Assembly: GCA_964556565.1 (NCBI GenBank)
Contig: CAZKWF010000013.1
Location: 1-38,718, forward strand
Source of the DNA: SOJZ01 sp964556565
GTDB lineage: Archaea > Thermoproteota > Bathyarchaeia > Bathyarchaeales > Bathyarchaeaceae
Direction of reading: 5' to 3'
Length of the DNA: 38,718 nt
Both the position numbers and the translations under genes were made by a program. The first letter of the stretch is position 1. Every line of letters begins with the position of its first letter. The notes under the pieces are model-generated. The model worked only from the letters and a program-made list of their open reading frames with translations. It searched no databases and was not told the DNA's origin. Shown piece after piece: positions 15,111 through 23,448 of the stretch.

Positions 15111-16558
15111 TTAGGCTTTGATGAAATTGATAAGTTTTGGCACAAGCTCTGTACCATGTTCTAAAACACCTAAGCTTCCTTTTTTACATTCTTTTTCACA
15201 GAATTTATAGACATTATCCTTTTTGATTTTGTTGCCTGATATGACTATTGGAACAGGGTCGTCGCTGTGGGCTTTTAGTCTGCAAGGAGTTGAATGATCC
15301 GCCGTGACGCAGATAACGTAGTCTTCTAGTCTTATGTCTTTTAGTAGATTTCCAAAAAAGTACTTGTCGACCGTGGCGATGAGTTGAGTCTTGAGCCTGA
15401 AATCGCCATCATGACCTGGTTCATCTGTGCCTTTGATGTGTATGTAAAAACAATCATAGGAGGGTAACAGATGAAGTAAATTCTTTACTCGTAGTATGCA
15501 GTCCTTCTTGAGGTCNNNNNNNNNNNNNNNNNNNNNNNNNNNNNNNNNNNNNNNNNNNNNNNNNNNNNNNNNNNNNNNNNNNNNNNNNNNNNNNNNNNNN
15601 NNNNNNNNNNNNNNNAGGGTAACAGATGAAGTAAATTCTTTACTCGTAGTATGCAGTCCTTCTTGAGGTCGTGAGACGGTGGTGGAAGGTCGACAACGTG
15701 CATACCAGTCAGTTTGGATATTCCTCTTTCGACAGGCATGTCAACGAGAGAAACGAAATTGACGCCATATTTTTCATTTATGTTGAAAAATTTCGGCAGA
15801 CGATGGCCTGCATCCCTCATAAGTATAATGTTTGCTTTCAACCTTCCTTCAGTAACGCGCCTCTTGTTTATCTCATGTTCATCCAAAACCTCATGACTTT
15901 TCTGGGTGAATTCGTTTACAAGTTCTGCAGACATCTTGGCTTCGTCGGTTTGGTCCAGTGGTTCGCATCTTCTGAGCATCATTTCAACCTTCATTTCTGC
16001 TACGCCAAGCTTCTCCATTCTGGAGTAGGCTGGGTCGGTGTTTGTAATTTTGCTTGATAGAGTTCCTTTTTTGTCTCGTATGACCAAAACTCCTCGATAG
16101 CCGATGGTGTTTTTGAGTTCAAAATCTACTGGATGCGACTGCAATTTTGCCTTCTTATTTACAGCTTTACTTAACGCTTCAGCTTCTTTGGTGGTTAAAT
16201 CTCGTCCCACTCTTCGATCAATAATCTTGTTTTTACTACCTAATGTTGCAAAGTTGCATCTTAAGGTGAGGTCGCCGTCTTTCACAACTACGTCTGCGCC
16301 AAGTGCCTCTAAAATCCCTCTGCCTGTGGAGTATTTGAAGGGGTCGTATCCTAGAATGGAGATTACGGCTACGTCGCTTTCAGGGGCTATTCCCTTTCCA
16401 ACGGTGTACATTATTCCTGTTTTTCCTTTTTTTGCGAGAAGGTCCATGTTAGGGGTCTCAGCAGCCTCAAGCGGAGTCTTATTTCCCAGTTCCTCAATTG
16501 GCAAGTCGCCCATACCGTCTATGACTACGTAGATCAACTTCACAAGTTGTGCCTCCAC
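15111..16558 (-). CDS. apgM: 2,3-bisphosphoglycerate-independent phosphoglycerate mutase, archaeal type (interrupted by an artificial assembly gap)
   Basis: Interconverts 3- and 2-phosphoglycerate in glycolysis and gluconeogenesis; alkaline-phosphatase fold with two metals. Seen: N-terminal VIDGMGDLPIEELGNKTPLE, the phosphorylated-Ser region GIAPESDVAVISILGYDP, CNFATLGSKNKIIDRRVGR, then after the gap YDCFYIHIKGTDEPGHDGDF and VTADHSTPCRLKAHSDDPVP. The open frame runs into 100 unknown bases, but joining the identical 55-base flanks restores one continuous frame to a stop at 15111, giving about 430 aa, a normal length. The gene is therefore intact; the gap is technical. An in-frame GTG five codons inside the ATG is an alternative start. 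Confidence 0.9.
15516..15615. other. 100-base run of N (scaffold gap)
   Basis: Exactly 100 unknown bases. The 55 bases before it (15461-15515) are identical to the 55 bases after it (15616-15670). This is the pattern of two contigs that actually overlap but were joined with a fixed-size filler. No sequence is likely to be missing. Confidence 0.95.
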
Positions 16559-16734
16559 TTTATGTTGGGAACTTTCTATACAGAGTATTTGATATATTGA
16601 CAGTGATTATTTAGGAAGCTTAATAATTCTAACCATGTGCGTGCAAGAGATAGATGCAATTCAGAGGTTATTTCAGCCAAGTTTCTGGATGTAAGTGTCT
16701 AGAGGATAAATAGTAAGTCGTGCATGTATGTGTT

Positions 16735-17625
16735 CTAGGAACCGCTTAGTCTGTTTACTTCCTTCACCGCTTCTACTGCAACCTCTATCATATCATCATC
16801 TGGCTCTCTCGTTGTCAGGCGTTGAAATGCTAAGCCTGGAATTGTCAGGACTCTCATAATTGCAGAGTCTTGGTGTCTGTCACTGAGCTTCAAAAGCTCG
16901 TAAGATATGGCTCCAATCACTGGGATTAAGAGCACTCTGTATACAAGTCTTACAACAAATCCTAAATCGGGCATGATCGAGAACAGCAAGATGCTTACAA
17001 ACACAACAATGAAGATGAAAGAGGTGCCACACCGAGGATGTAGTCTAGAGAATTTTTTCACATTCAAAACATTCAATGCTACCCCGGCTTCGTGTGCGTT
17101 GATCGTCTTATGCTCTGCGCCATGATACTGCAGTATTCTCTTGAACTCACCCCACATAGCCACTAATGTTAGGTACAGGATAAAAATCGTAAGACGCACT
17201 ATGGCTTCTACAATGTTGAAAACTACTCCTGTGAGATTAAACAAGGTAGTTAAGAGGAAGGGGCCTATCATGAAAAGAGAAGCTAACGCCAGAGCCATGG
17301 CAATTGCTATTGCAAACTCCTTAATGGTGAACTTTTCCTCTTCTTCAAGAATTGCATTTGCAGAGTAGTAGAGGCCTTTGACACCGAGATAGAAAGTTTC
17401 AAACAACCCAATGATGCCTCTTAGAAACGGTAGTCCAAGAACCCTGTATCTTCCAGACATGGATTTTATCTCCTCTGTGTGTGTCAATATCTTATTGTCT
17501 GGTTGTCTAACACACATCACCACGTGTGTGCGAGAGCGCATCATCACACCTTCTATCAGAGCTTGTCCACCAAATGCCAGTGACGGCTTTTCTCTTCTTT
17601 GGGCGAACAACTTCATCATTCCCAA
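16735..17625 (-). CDS. DUF1385 (YqhQ-like) membrane protein
   Basis: A 296-aa integral membrane protein of an uncharacterised but widely conserved family. Seen: N-terminal FGGQALIEGVMMRSRTHV (20-37), the invariant block YHGAEHKTINAHE (about 167-179), HPRCGTSFIFIVVFVS (196-211), a span with IPVIGAISYELLKLSDRH, and a C-terminal FQRLTTREPDDDMIEVA cytosolic tail. Several hydrophobic segments between residues 100 and 240. His/Cys/Glu residues in the conserved blocks suggest a metal site, but no function is established. It is divergent from the GalT-like gene. Confidence 0.9.
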   Translation of the reverse strand: MGMMKLFAQRREKPSLAFGGQALIEGVMMRSRTHVVMCVRQPDNKILTHTEEIKSMSGRYRVLGLPFLRGIIGLFETFYLGVKGLYYSANAILEEEEKFTIKEFAIAIAMALALASLFMIGPFLLTTLFNLTGVVFNIVEAIVRLTIFILYLTLVAMWGEFKRILQYHGAEHKTINAHEAGVALNVLNVKKFSRLHPRCGTSFIFIVVFVSILLFSIMPDLGFVVRLVYRVLLIPVIGAISYELLKLSDRHQDSAIMRVLTIPGLAFQRLTTREPDDDMIEVAVEAVKEVNRLSGS

Positions 17626-17768
17626 GAAGATTCTGCCGGTCTTATATTCCTTTGTTCCTTTTCAATTGTGCATGTAGGCACAGCTCAATAAGAACTCAAC
17701 AACACGAAATTGTCAAGCATTAAAGATATCAATAACTCTGCATATTCTAACAGCTAGAATATAGTTAG

Positions 17769-18803
17769 ATGGAGAAAAAGATGCCGAACGAAATCCGAAA
17801 AGATTACATCCTAGACCGCTGGGTGATAATAGCCTCTGAGAGAGCGAAACGCCCAACAGATTATTCAAGTAAGCCATCTGAAGGAACAGAGACGAAAGCA
17901 TGCCCTTTTTGCCCGGGAAATGAGAGAAAGACACCACCCGCAGTCCTTCTTTACCTTACCTCTGATGGAGGCATAAAAAGGGAGAAAGACTCTGACGGAG
18001 AAAGAGCTAAAAATTGGCTCGTAAGGTGCATTCCAAATCTGTATCCAGCTCTTAGTCCTCGTAACTCCATTTCTTTAGTTGAAGATGATCTTCGCAGAAG
18101 AAGAGACGGTGTTGGAGCGCATGAAGTCTTAATAGAGTCGCCTAATCATGATGAGCATCCGAGCAATGGTAGACTTGAGCAAATCGAGTTGGTTGTGCAA
18201 GCTTACTTGGACAGGTTGAAGAGCCTTTCAAAGTGGGAATATGTTTCTATTTTTAGGAATCATGGAAAAGAGGCTGGGGCTTCACTTTCTCATGCTCACA
18301 GTCAAATAATGGCAACTCCGATGGTTCCTGAACGAATTTTAGATGAACTTGCTGCTTGTAGGAGCTGGTTGGAAAAAAAGGACGCTTGCCCTTACTGTGA
18401 AATGATCGAGGCAGAACGCAGCAGTCCTAGATTCATTTTTGAGAACCAAAGTTTCATTGCATTTGCTCCATGGGCGAGCGTCTATCCATTTGAGTTTTGG
18501 GTTCTTCCCAAAAAGCATCAGCATACATTGTTGCAGCTGGACGAAAGAGGGAAGAGAGATTTTTCTCGTGCTCTTAGAATGTGTTTTGGCAGTCTCGCAA
18601 CGATCCTGAATGACCCGCCGTACTCCTATGGATTTCACGTAGCTCCAACTCGTGGGCAACATGAAAGTTTTCACTGGCATCTTGAAGTTTACCCTAAATT
18701 GTCAATTCAGGCTGGTTTCGAGGACAGCACGGGTATGTTCATAAACGTTACGCCGCCGGAAGTGGCTGCGCAGAGTCTGAGAGAATCGCTTCCACGCATC
18801 TAA
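17769..18803 (+). CDS. galT: Galactose-1-phosphate uridylyltransferase-family enzyme (GalT)
   Basis: HIT-superfamily nucleotidylyltransferase exchanging hexose phosphates with UDP- or ADP-sugars. Seen: 344 aa; N-terminal DYILDRWVIIASERAKRP; zinc pair CPFC at 45-48; catalytic stretch SLSHAHSQIMATP with His175-x-His177-x-Gln179; a second CPYC knuckle; the C-terminal half-domain with FAPWASVYPFEFWVLPKKH and SFHWHLEVYPK. HxHxQ with the His-Ala-His-Ser-Gln form and APTRGQ resemble thermophilic GalT and ADP-glucose phosphorylases, so the nucleotide is uncertain. An ATG at 17781 (MPNEIRK) preceded by GGAG at a good distance is an alternative start. It overlaps the pfk gene tail-to-tail by 4 bases. 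Confidence 0.9.
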   Translation: MEKKMPNEIRKDYILDRWVIIASERAKRPTDYSSKPSEGTETKACPFCPGNERKTPPAVLLYLTSDGGIKREKDSDGERAKNWLVRCIPNLYPALSPRNSISLVEDDLRRRRDGVGAHEVLIESPNHDEHPSNGRLEQIELVVQAYLDRLKSLSKWEYVSIFRNHGKEAGASLSHAHSQIMATPMVPERILDELAACRSWLEKKDACPYCEMIEAERSSPRFIFENQSFIAFAPWASVYPFEFWVLPKKHQHTLLQLDERGKRDFSRALRMCFGSLATILNDPPYSYGFHVAPTRGQHESFHWHLEVYPKLSIQAGFEDSTGMFINVTPPEVAAQSLRESLPRI

Positions 18804-19828
18804 CCGAAAAAGACGCTTGCTGTTTCATAAAGGTTCATATCGACGGTCTTTCGTTTACCGACAACGTCTTTTAACGGAACAGAAACAATCTTATTTCCTT
18901 GAATGGCAACAATACGTCCAAACTGGCCTTGGTGGACAAGGTCTATGGCGGCGATTCCGAATCTTGTGGCTAAAATCCTGTCAAAAGGCGTTGGAGAACC
19001 ACCTCGTTGAAGGTGGCCGAGAACCACGACCCTTGTTTCAGTATTTATGCGTTTTTCAATTTCTTTGCCAAGATAGTAGCCTACGCCGCCGAACCTAACG
19101 TGGCCAAACTCATCTGTACTGTCGCTGTAGAGTATTTCCTTGCCTTCTTTGGGTTTCGCTCCTTCAGCAACGACGATAACGCTGAAGTTTCTACCACGAC
19201 TTTGCCTATGCTTGATTAGATTGCAGACTTCGTTGAGGTCGAACGGTTTTTCCGGAATCAAAATAGCATCGGCTCCTCCAGCTAGTCCAGCCTCCAACGC
19301 AATCCAGCCGGTATATCTGCCCATCACTTCAAGAATTATTACTCTCTGATGTGACTCTGCTGTGGTGTGAAGCCTGTCAAGCGTGTCTGTGGCTATGGAA
19401 ACTGCTGTGTTAAAGCCGAAAGTGTAGTCGGTGCCAAGCAGATCGTTGTCAATTGTTTTAGGCACTCCAACGCATGGAAGCCCCATTTCACAAAGCTTAT
19501 GAGCTACTCCGAGGGTGTCTTCGCCTCCAATAACAACTATTGCGTCAAGGCCGTTTTCCTTAGCATTTCTCAGAATCTTCTGCACTCCACCTTTGTGCTT
19601 GAAGGGATTAGTTCTCGAAGTTCCAAGGATGGAGCCTCCACGGGGAAGTATTCCTGCAATTTCGTCTAAACTCAACGTGATAAATTCGTTTTCGACTAGC
19701 CCTTGCCATCCGTTTCTAACGCCGACCATCTCATACCCGTAAGATTCAATTCCTTTCCTCACAACAGCCCTGATCACGGCGTTGATTCCCGGAGCATCTC
19801 CTCCTCCGCTTAAGACTGCAACTTTCAT
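18800..19828 (-). CDS. pfkA: 6-phosphofructokinase, probably pyrophosphate-dependent
   Basis: PfkA-superfamily enzyme of glycolysis, fructose 6-phosphate to fructose 1,6-bisphosphate. Seen: 342 aa; nucleotide loop SGGGDAPGINAVIR at 7-20; LGTSRTNPF at 68-76; GGEDT at 101-105; PKTIDNDL at 123-130; MGRYTGWIAL in the sugar site; LGHLQRGGSPTPFDR near the C-terminus. The residues at E. coli positions 104 and 124, Gly in ATP enzymes, are Asp104 and Lys124 here. In characterised enzymes that pair marks pyrophosphate as phosphoryl donor and makes the step reversible (established for the family; inferred for this protein). The gene follows class II aldolase by 15 bases in the same operon. Confidence 0.92.
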   Translation of the reverse strand: MKVAVLSGGGDAPGINAVIRAVVRKGIESYGYEMVGVRNGWQGLVENEFITLSLDEIAGILPRGGSILGTSRTNPFKHKGGVQKILRNAKENGLDAIVVIGGEDTLGVAHKLCEMGLPCVGVPKTIDNDLLGTDYTFGFNTAVSIATDTLDRLHTTAESHQRVIILEVMGRYTGWIALEAGLAGGADAILIPEKPFDLNEVCNLIKHRQSRGRNFSVIVVAEGAKPKEGKEILYSDSTDEFGHVRFGGVGYYLGKEIEKRINTETRVVVLGHLQRGGSPTPFDRILATRFGIAAIDLVHQGQFGRIVAIQGNKIVSVPLKDVVGKRKTVDMNLYETASVFFG

Positions 19829-19843
19829 TCTTTTTCTTCACTT

Positions 19844-20764
19844 CTAGAAGGCTTTAGTTGAGCTTCCAAATAAACGCATCTTACCTTTGATAACCTCTTT
19901 AACAGCCTCTTTTGCTGGGCCTAAGATTTTTCTGGGATCAAATTCTTTCGGCGAACTGAGTAAGATTTCTCTGATGGCACATGTGAAAGCCAACCGTAAA
20001 TCGGTGTCTATGTTTATTTTTGTTATTCCTAAAGATATAGCCTCTTTGATGTGTTCGTCTGGGATTCCTTTAGCTCCACTTAATTCAGCCCCATACTTTG
20101 TGGCTTTCTTAATCATCCATGATGGAACGTTGGATGCTCCGTGCAAAACTAGTAGAACCTTTACCTTTTTTCTTATAGCTTTCAGCCTTTCGAAGTCGAG
20201 TTTCGGCTCTCCTTTGAATTTGTAGGCGCCATGTGACGTACCAATTGCAACTGCAAGCGCGTCTACACATGTTCGTTCCACAAACTCTTTAGCTGCTTCA
20301 GGATCCGTCAATACCGCTTTCTTTTCTTCTACGGTTGCTTCCTCTACGCCAGCGAGTCTTCCTAGCTCGCCCTCAACAGAGACACCTTTTGAATGAGCCA
20401 AATCTGTAGCGCGTTTTGTTAAGGAAATATTGTCTTCAAAATTCAGATGCGAGCCGTCAATCATAACAGAAGTGAACCCGGCGTCGATGCATTTTGAAAC
20501 GGTTTCTATATCTTTTCCATGGTCTAGATGAAGGGACATCGGCACTAGAGCAGATTCCGCCGCAGTCTTTACCATTCCAGCCAAATATTCTAAGCCTGCA
20601 TACTTGATCGTGCTGGGAGTTACTGCAACTATCACAGGCGACCGCTCTTCAGTGGAGGCCTCAACTACGGCTAACAGAGTTTCTAGGTTTTGAATGTTGA
20701 AGGCCCCGACGGCGTAGCCTTCAGCCTTAGCAGCGGATAGAAGCTTCTTGTTTGTGACAAGCAT
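19844..20764 (-). CDS. fba: Class II fructose-bisphosphate aldolase
   Basis: Zinc-dependent aldolase cleaving fructose 1,6-bisphosphate to the two triose phosphates. Seen: 306 aa; SLHLDHGKD at 77-85 with Asp81 and zinc ligand His82; GVSVEGELGRLAG at 127-139; IGTSHGAYK with His178; LVLHGASNV with His208; and KINIDTDLR for the phosphate. This is the bacterial-type aldolase; archaea mostly use class I aldolases or the bifunctional FBP aldolase/phosphatase, so horizontal acquisition together with the pfk gene is likely. Tagatose-bisphosphate aldolase is the main alternative within the family, but the phosphofructokinase next door favours FBP. Confidence 0.92.
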   Translation of the reverse strand: MLVTNKKLLSAAKAEGYAVGAFNIQNLETLLAVVEASTEERSPVIVAVTPSTIKYAGLEYLAGMVKTAAESALVPMSLHLDHGKDIETVSKCIDAGFTSVMIDGSHLNFEDNISLTKRATDLAHSKGVSVEGELGRLAGVEEATVEEKKAVLTDPEAAKEFVERTCVDALAVAIGTSHGAYKFKGEPKLDFERLKAIRKKVKVLLVLHGASNVPSWMIKKATKYGAELSGAKGIPDEHIKEAISLGITKINIDTDLRLAFTCAIREILLSSPKEFDPRKILGPAKEAVKEVIKGKMRLFGSSTKAF

Positions 20765-20961
20765 GTTTTCATCTGAATACGTATTTGGCTAACAGGGTAT
20801 TAATGGATTTTATGTTATCCAAGAGATACGTAGCTGCTGGGACCCAGATTGTTAGTGTTTCTGGGTTTCCGAAAGGCATAAGTGATGAAAAGAGGCTCAT
20901 TAGAAGAGTAAATGTTAACATCGTATAGGTGAAAAACAGCCTGTTGTTATAGGTGATTATT

Positions 20962-22053
20962 TTGGTTGACAAAAAAGCAATCGAACTGTTGAAAGAGCTT
21001 TGCGAATCATTCGGACCCACAGGCTTCGAACGTGAGGTTTCAAGAATCGTTAAAGAACATGTGAAGTCTTATGCAGATGAGATAACCACAGACAAGTTGG
21101 GTTCTGTTGTATTCAAACATCGTGGAGACGCTGGTCGACCACGAGTGTTGCTTGCAGGTCACATTGATGAAGTCGGCTTCGTCGTTTCAGGGATACATGA
21201 AAAGACAGGGTTCCTAACATTTAATCCACTTGGAGGCTGGTGGGACCAAGTGCTCCTGACGCAAAGAGTGACCATAAGAACTAAGAAAGGAGATGTTCCC
21301 GGGGTCATAGCTGCAAAACCGCCTCACTTACTCTCTCCAGAAGATCTGAAAAAAGTGGTTGAAAAAACGTCTATGTACATAGATGTTGGGGCTTTGAGCA
21401 AGAAGGAAGCCGAGGAAATGGGCATCAGAATGGGCGATCCGGTGATACCTTGTTCACCTTTCTCCTTGATTAGGAACGGAAAGATTGCAATGGGAAAAGC
21501 GTTTGACGATCGAATTGGTGCATTCGTTGCCATGGAAGTTGTCCGCAGGCTCAAAGAAAACAAGATTAAACATCCTAACACGGTTTTCGGTGCGGCAACG
21601 GTTCAGGAAGAAGTTGGAGCCCGAGGCGCCATAACAGTTGCGCACGTGGTTGATCCAGACGTGGCCATCATAATCGAGGTTGACATAGCTGGAGATGTGC
21701 CAGGGATTAAGACGTTTGAAGCGCCAGCCAAGATGGGAAAGGGCCCATCGATCTTGACGTTTGATTCTTCGATGATTCCGAATCAGCCATTGAAAGACTT
21801 TGCGATTAAGACGGCTGAAGAGATGAAAATTCCATATCAGCTTTCGCAGGTGGCGAAGGGCGGCACAGATGCTGGCAAAATTCACATCAGTAGAGCCGGC
21901 TGCCCCAGCATTGTGATCAGCGTGCCAACTCGACATATCCATTCACATGTTGGTTTACTCAGCCTTGAGGATACTGAAAACGCGATAAAGTTGACGATTG
22001 AATTGGTAAAGAGATTCAACGGCGAGGTTGTGAAGAGCTTTACCTCTCTCTAG
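20962..22053 (+). CDS. M42-family metallo-aminopeptidase
   Basis: Di-metal aminopeptidase of the TET / deblocking type, usually a cytoplasmic dodecamer finishing peptide breakdown after the proteasome. Numbered from the GTG at 20953: AGHIDEVGFVVSG at 68-80 with ligand His70, KAFDDRIGAFVAMEV with bridging Asp185, TVQEEVGARGA with catalytic Glu219 and ligand Glu220, IIEVDIAGD with Asp243, and TRHIHSHVGLLSLED with the last His ligand. The frame opens at GTG 20953, but the TTG at 20962 has GGTGA 5 bases upstream and gives the usual N-terminus MVDKKAIELLKEL. Divergent from the aldolase operon. Confidence 0.93.
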   Translation: MVDKKAIELLKELCESFGPTGFEREVSRIVKEHVKSYADEITTDKLGSVVFKHRGDAGRPRVLLAGHIDEVGFVVSGIHEKTGFLTFNPLGGWWDQVLLTQRVTIRTKKGDVPGVIAAKPPHLLSPEDLKKVVEKTSMYIDVGALSKKEAEEMGIRMGDPVIPCSPFSLIRNGKIAMGKAFDDRIGAFVAMEVVRRLKENKIKHPNTVFGAATVQEEVGARGAITVAHVVDPDVAIIIEVDIAGDVPGIKTFEAPAKMGKGPSILTFDSSMIPNQPLKDFAIKTAEEMKIPYQLSQVAKGGTDAGKIHISRAGCPSIVISVPTRHIHSHVGLLSLEDTENAIKLTIELVKRFNGEVVKSFTSL

Positions 22054-22143
22054 TTTACGCTTTTTGTTTAATTCAAACTCTTTCACAGGTTGGTTTAGGA
22101 AGAATTTGATTCAGTACGCTTGAGATGGTAACTCTTATCTACT

Positions 22144-23448
22144 GTGTTAGGTGTAGGCTTTACGGTTTATGCGTGGAATGGTGACTTGAAGAAGAAGCGG
22201 ACTTCGTTGGAAAGGTTTCGGTTGAAAAGGGCACTGGATACGCTGGCTTCAAAGGAGGGGAGAGGAACTGAACTTGTCTCTCTCTATGTGCCGTTTGGTC
22301 GTCAGTTAAGCGAAGTTGCCACCATGCTTAAGCAAGAGTACGGAACCGCTTCCAACATCAAGTCAACCACTACGCGGAAAAATGTTCAAGATGCCATCGT
22401 TAAGGTTACCCAGCGTCTGAAACTGTTCAAAAAGGTGCCTGAAAACGGTTTGGTTATCTTCTGTGGGGCCATACCGCAAAACGGTGGTCCTGGAAGCGAA
22501 AGAATTGAGACATATGTGATTCCTCCGCTTGAGCCCATTCAAGTGTACCTCTATCGTTGTGACTCTAGATTTCATACTGAGTATTTGCAGGAGTTTCTGA
22601 AAGCGAGGGAAACTTATGGAATCATGGCCATTGACGCAAGTGCAGCTACGTTCGCCACCCTTCGAGGTAGACACCTAGAAATCGTTAAAGAGATCACCTC
22701 AGGTGTGCCTGGAAAGTTTGCAGCTGGAGGTCAGTCTGCGAGAAGGTTTGAGCGACAGAGGGAAGCTAAGGTGCAGGATTACCTCAAACGTGCTGGAAAA
22801 CATGCTAACGACACTTTTCTTCCGATAGAGGATTTGAAAGGGTTGATTATTGGGGGCCCAGGCTTCACAAAATTTGACTTTGAGAAAGGAGGTTTCCTTC
22901 ATTATACGTTGAAGGATAAGGTCGTCGCCACCATCGATACTGCATATGTGGGAGAGCAGGGCGTGGATGAGATTGTGGAGCGGTCTCCAGAGATTATGCG
23001 GCGTGTTCGTTACATTGAAGAGAAACGGGTTATGCAGAGCTTCCTTTACGAGGTTGGGCATGATACTGGCTTAGCTACATATGGTGAGGGCGAGGTGAGG
23101 CGATGTTTGGAGTCAGGGATCGTGAAGACCTTGTTGTTGTCCGAGGCTCTCAAGCTGGCTAGGGTTACTGTGAAATGTACAGCGTGTGATTACGTCAAGC
23201 AAGAGACGATAGAAGAGCGGGCACTTCTCAACTATGAACAGACTCTCGCTGAACAGCCATGTCCAAAGTGCAAATCGCCAAACCTCAGCATAGAAGACAG
23301 TAAAGACCTTGTCGATGAATTAGCTGAGTTAGCGGAGCAAGCTGGTGCAAACGTGGAGGTTATATCTGTTGAGACTGAAGAGGGGGAGATGTTAACGAAG
23401 TCTTTTGGTGGTGTTGCGGCTATCCTTCGTTTTAAGCCTTCACGCTAA
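22144..23448 (+). CDS. prf1: Peptide chain release factor aRF1 (subunit 1)
   Basis: Archaeal/eukaryotic class-1 release factor recognising all three stop codons. Seen: about 430 aa; SLERFRLKRALDTLASKEGRG at the N-terminus; the stop-reading motif ASNIKSTTTRKNV (NIKS at 71-74); the peptidyl-hydrolysis loop AAGGQSARRFERQRE (GGQ at 195-197); GPGFTKFDF; and a C-terminal domain with two CxxC pairs (KCTACDY and CPKCKS). The frame is opened here from GTG 22144, but a TTG at 22186 would give a start closer to other archaeal aRF1 proteins. It overlaps the ValRS gene tail-to-tail by 4 bases. Confidence 0.96.
   Translation: MLGVGFTVYAWNGDLKKKRTSLERFRLKRALDTLASKEGRGTELVSLYVPFGRQLSEVATMLKQEYGTASNIKSTTTRKNVQDAIVKVTQRLKLFKKVPENGLVIFCGAIPQNGGPGSERIETYVIPPLEPIQVYLYRCDSRFHTEYLQEFLKARETYGIMAIDASAATFATLRGRHLEIVKEITSGVPGKFAAGGQSARRFERQREAKVQDYLKRAGKHANDTFLPIEDLKGLIIGGPGFTKFDFEKGGFLHYTLKDKVVATIDTAYVGEQGVDEIVERSPEIMRRVRYIEEKRVMQSFLYEVGHDTGLATYGEGEVRRCLESGIVKTLLLSEALKLARVTVKCTACDYVKQETIEERALLNYEQTLAEQPCPKCKSPNLSIEDSKDLVDELAELAEQAGANVEVISVETEEGEMLTKSFGGVAAILRFKPSR

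Noticed and set aside
15461..15670. A 55-bp direct repeat flanking the gap, as a possible mobile-element target duplication
   Set aside because: The gap is exactly 100 N, and merging the copies restores an intact essential gene, so it is an assembly artefact rather than biology.
21454..21942. Minus-strand 162-codon frame inside the M42 peptidase
   Set aside because: Antisense shadow of a well-supported gene; Trp/His/Asn-rich composition unlike a real protein.
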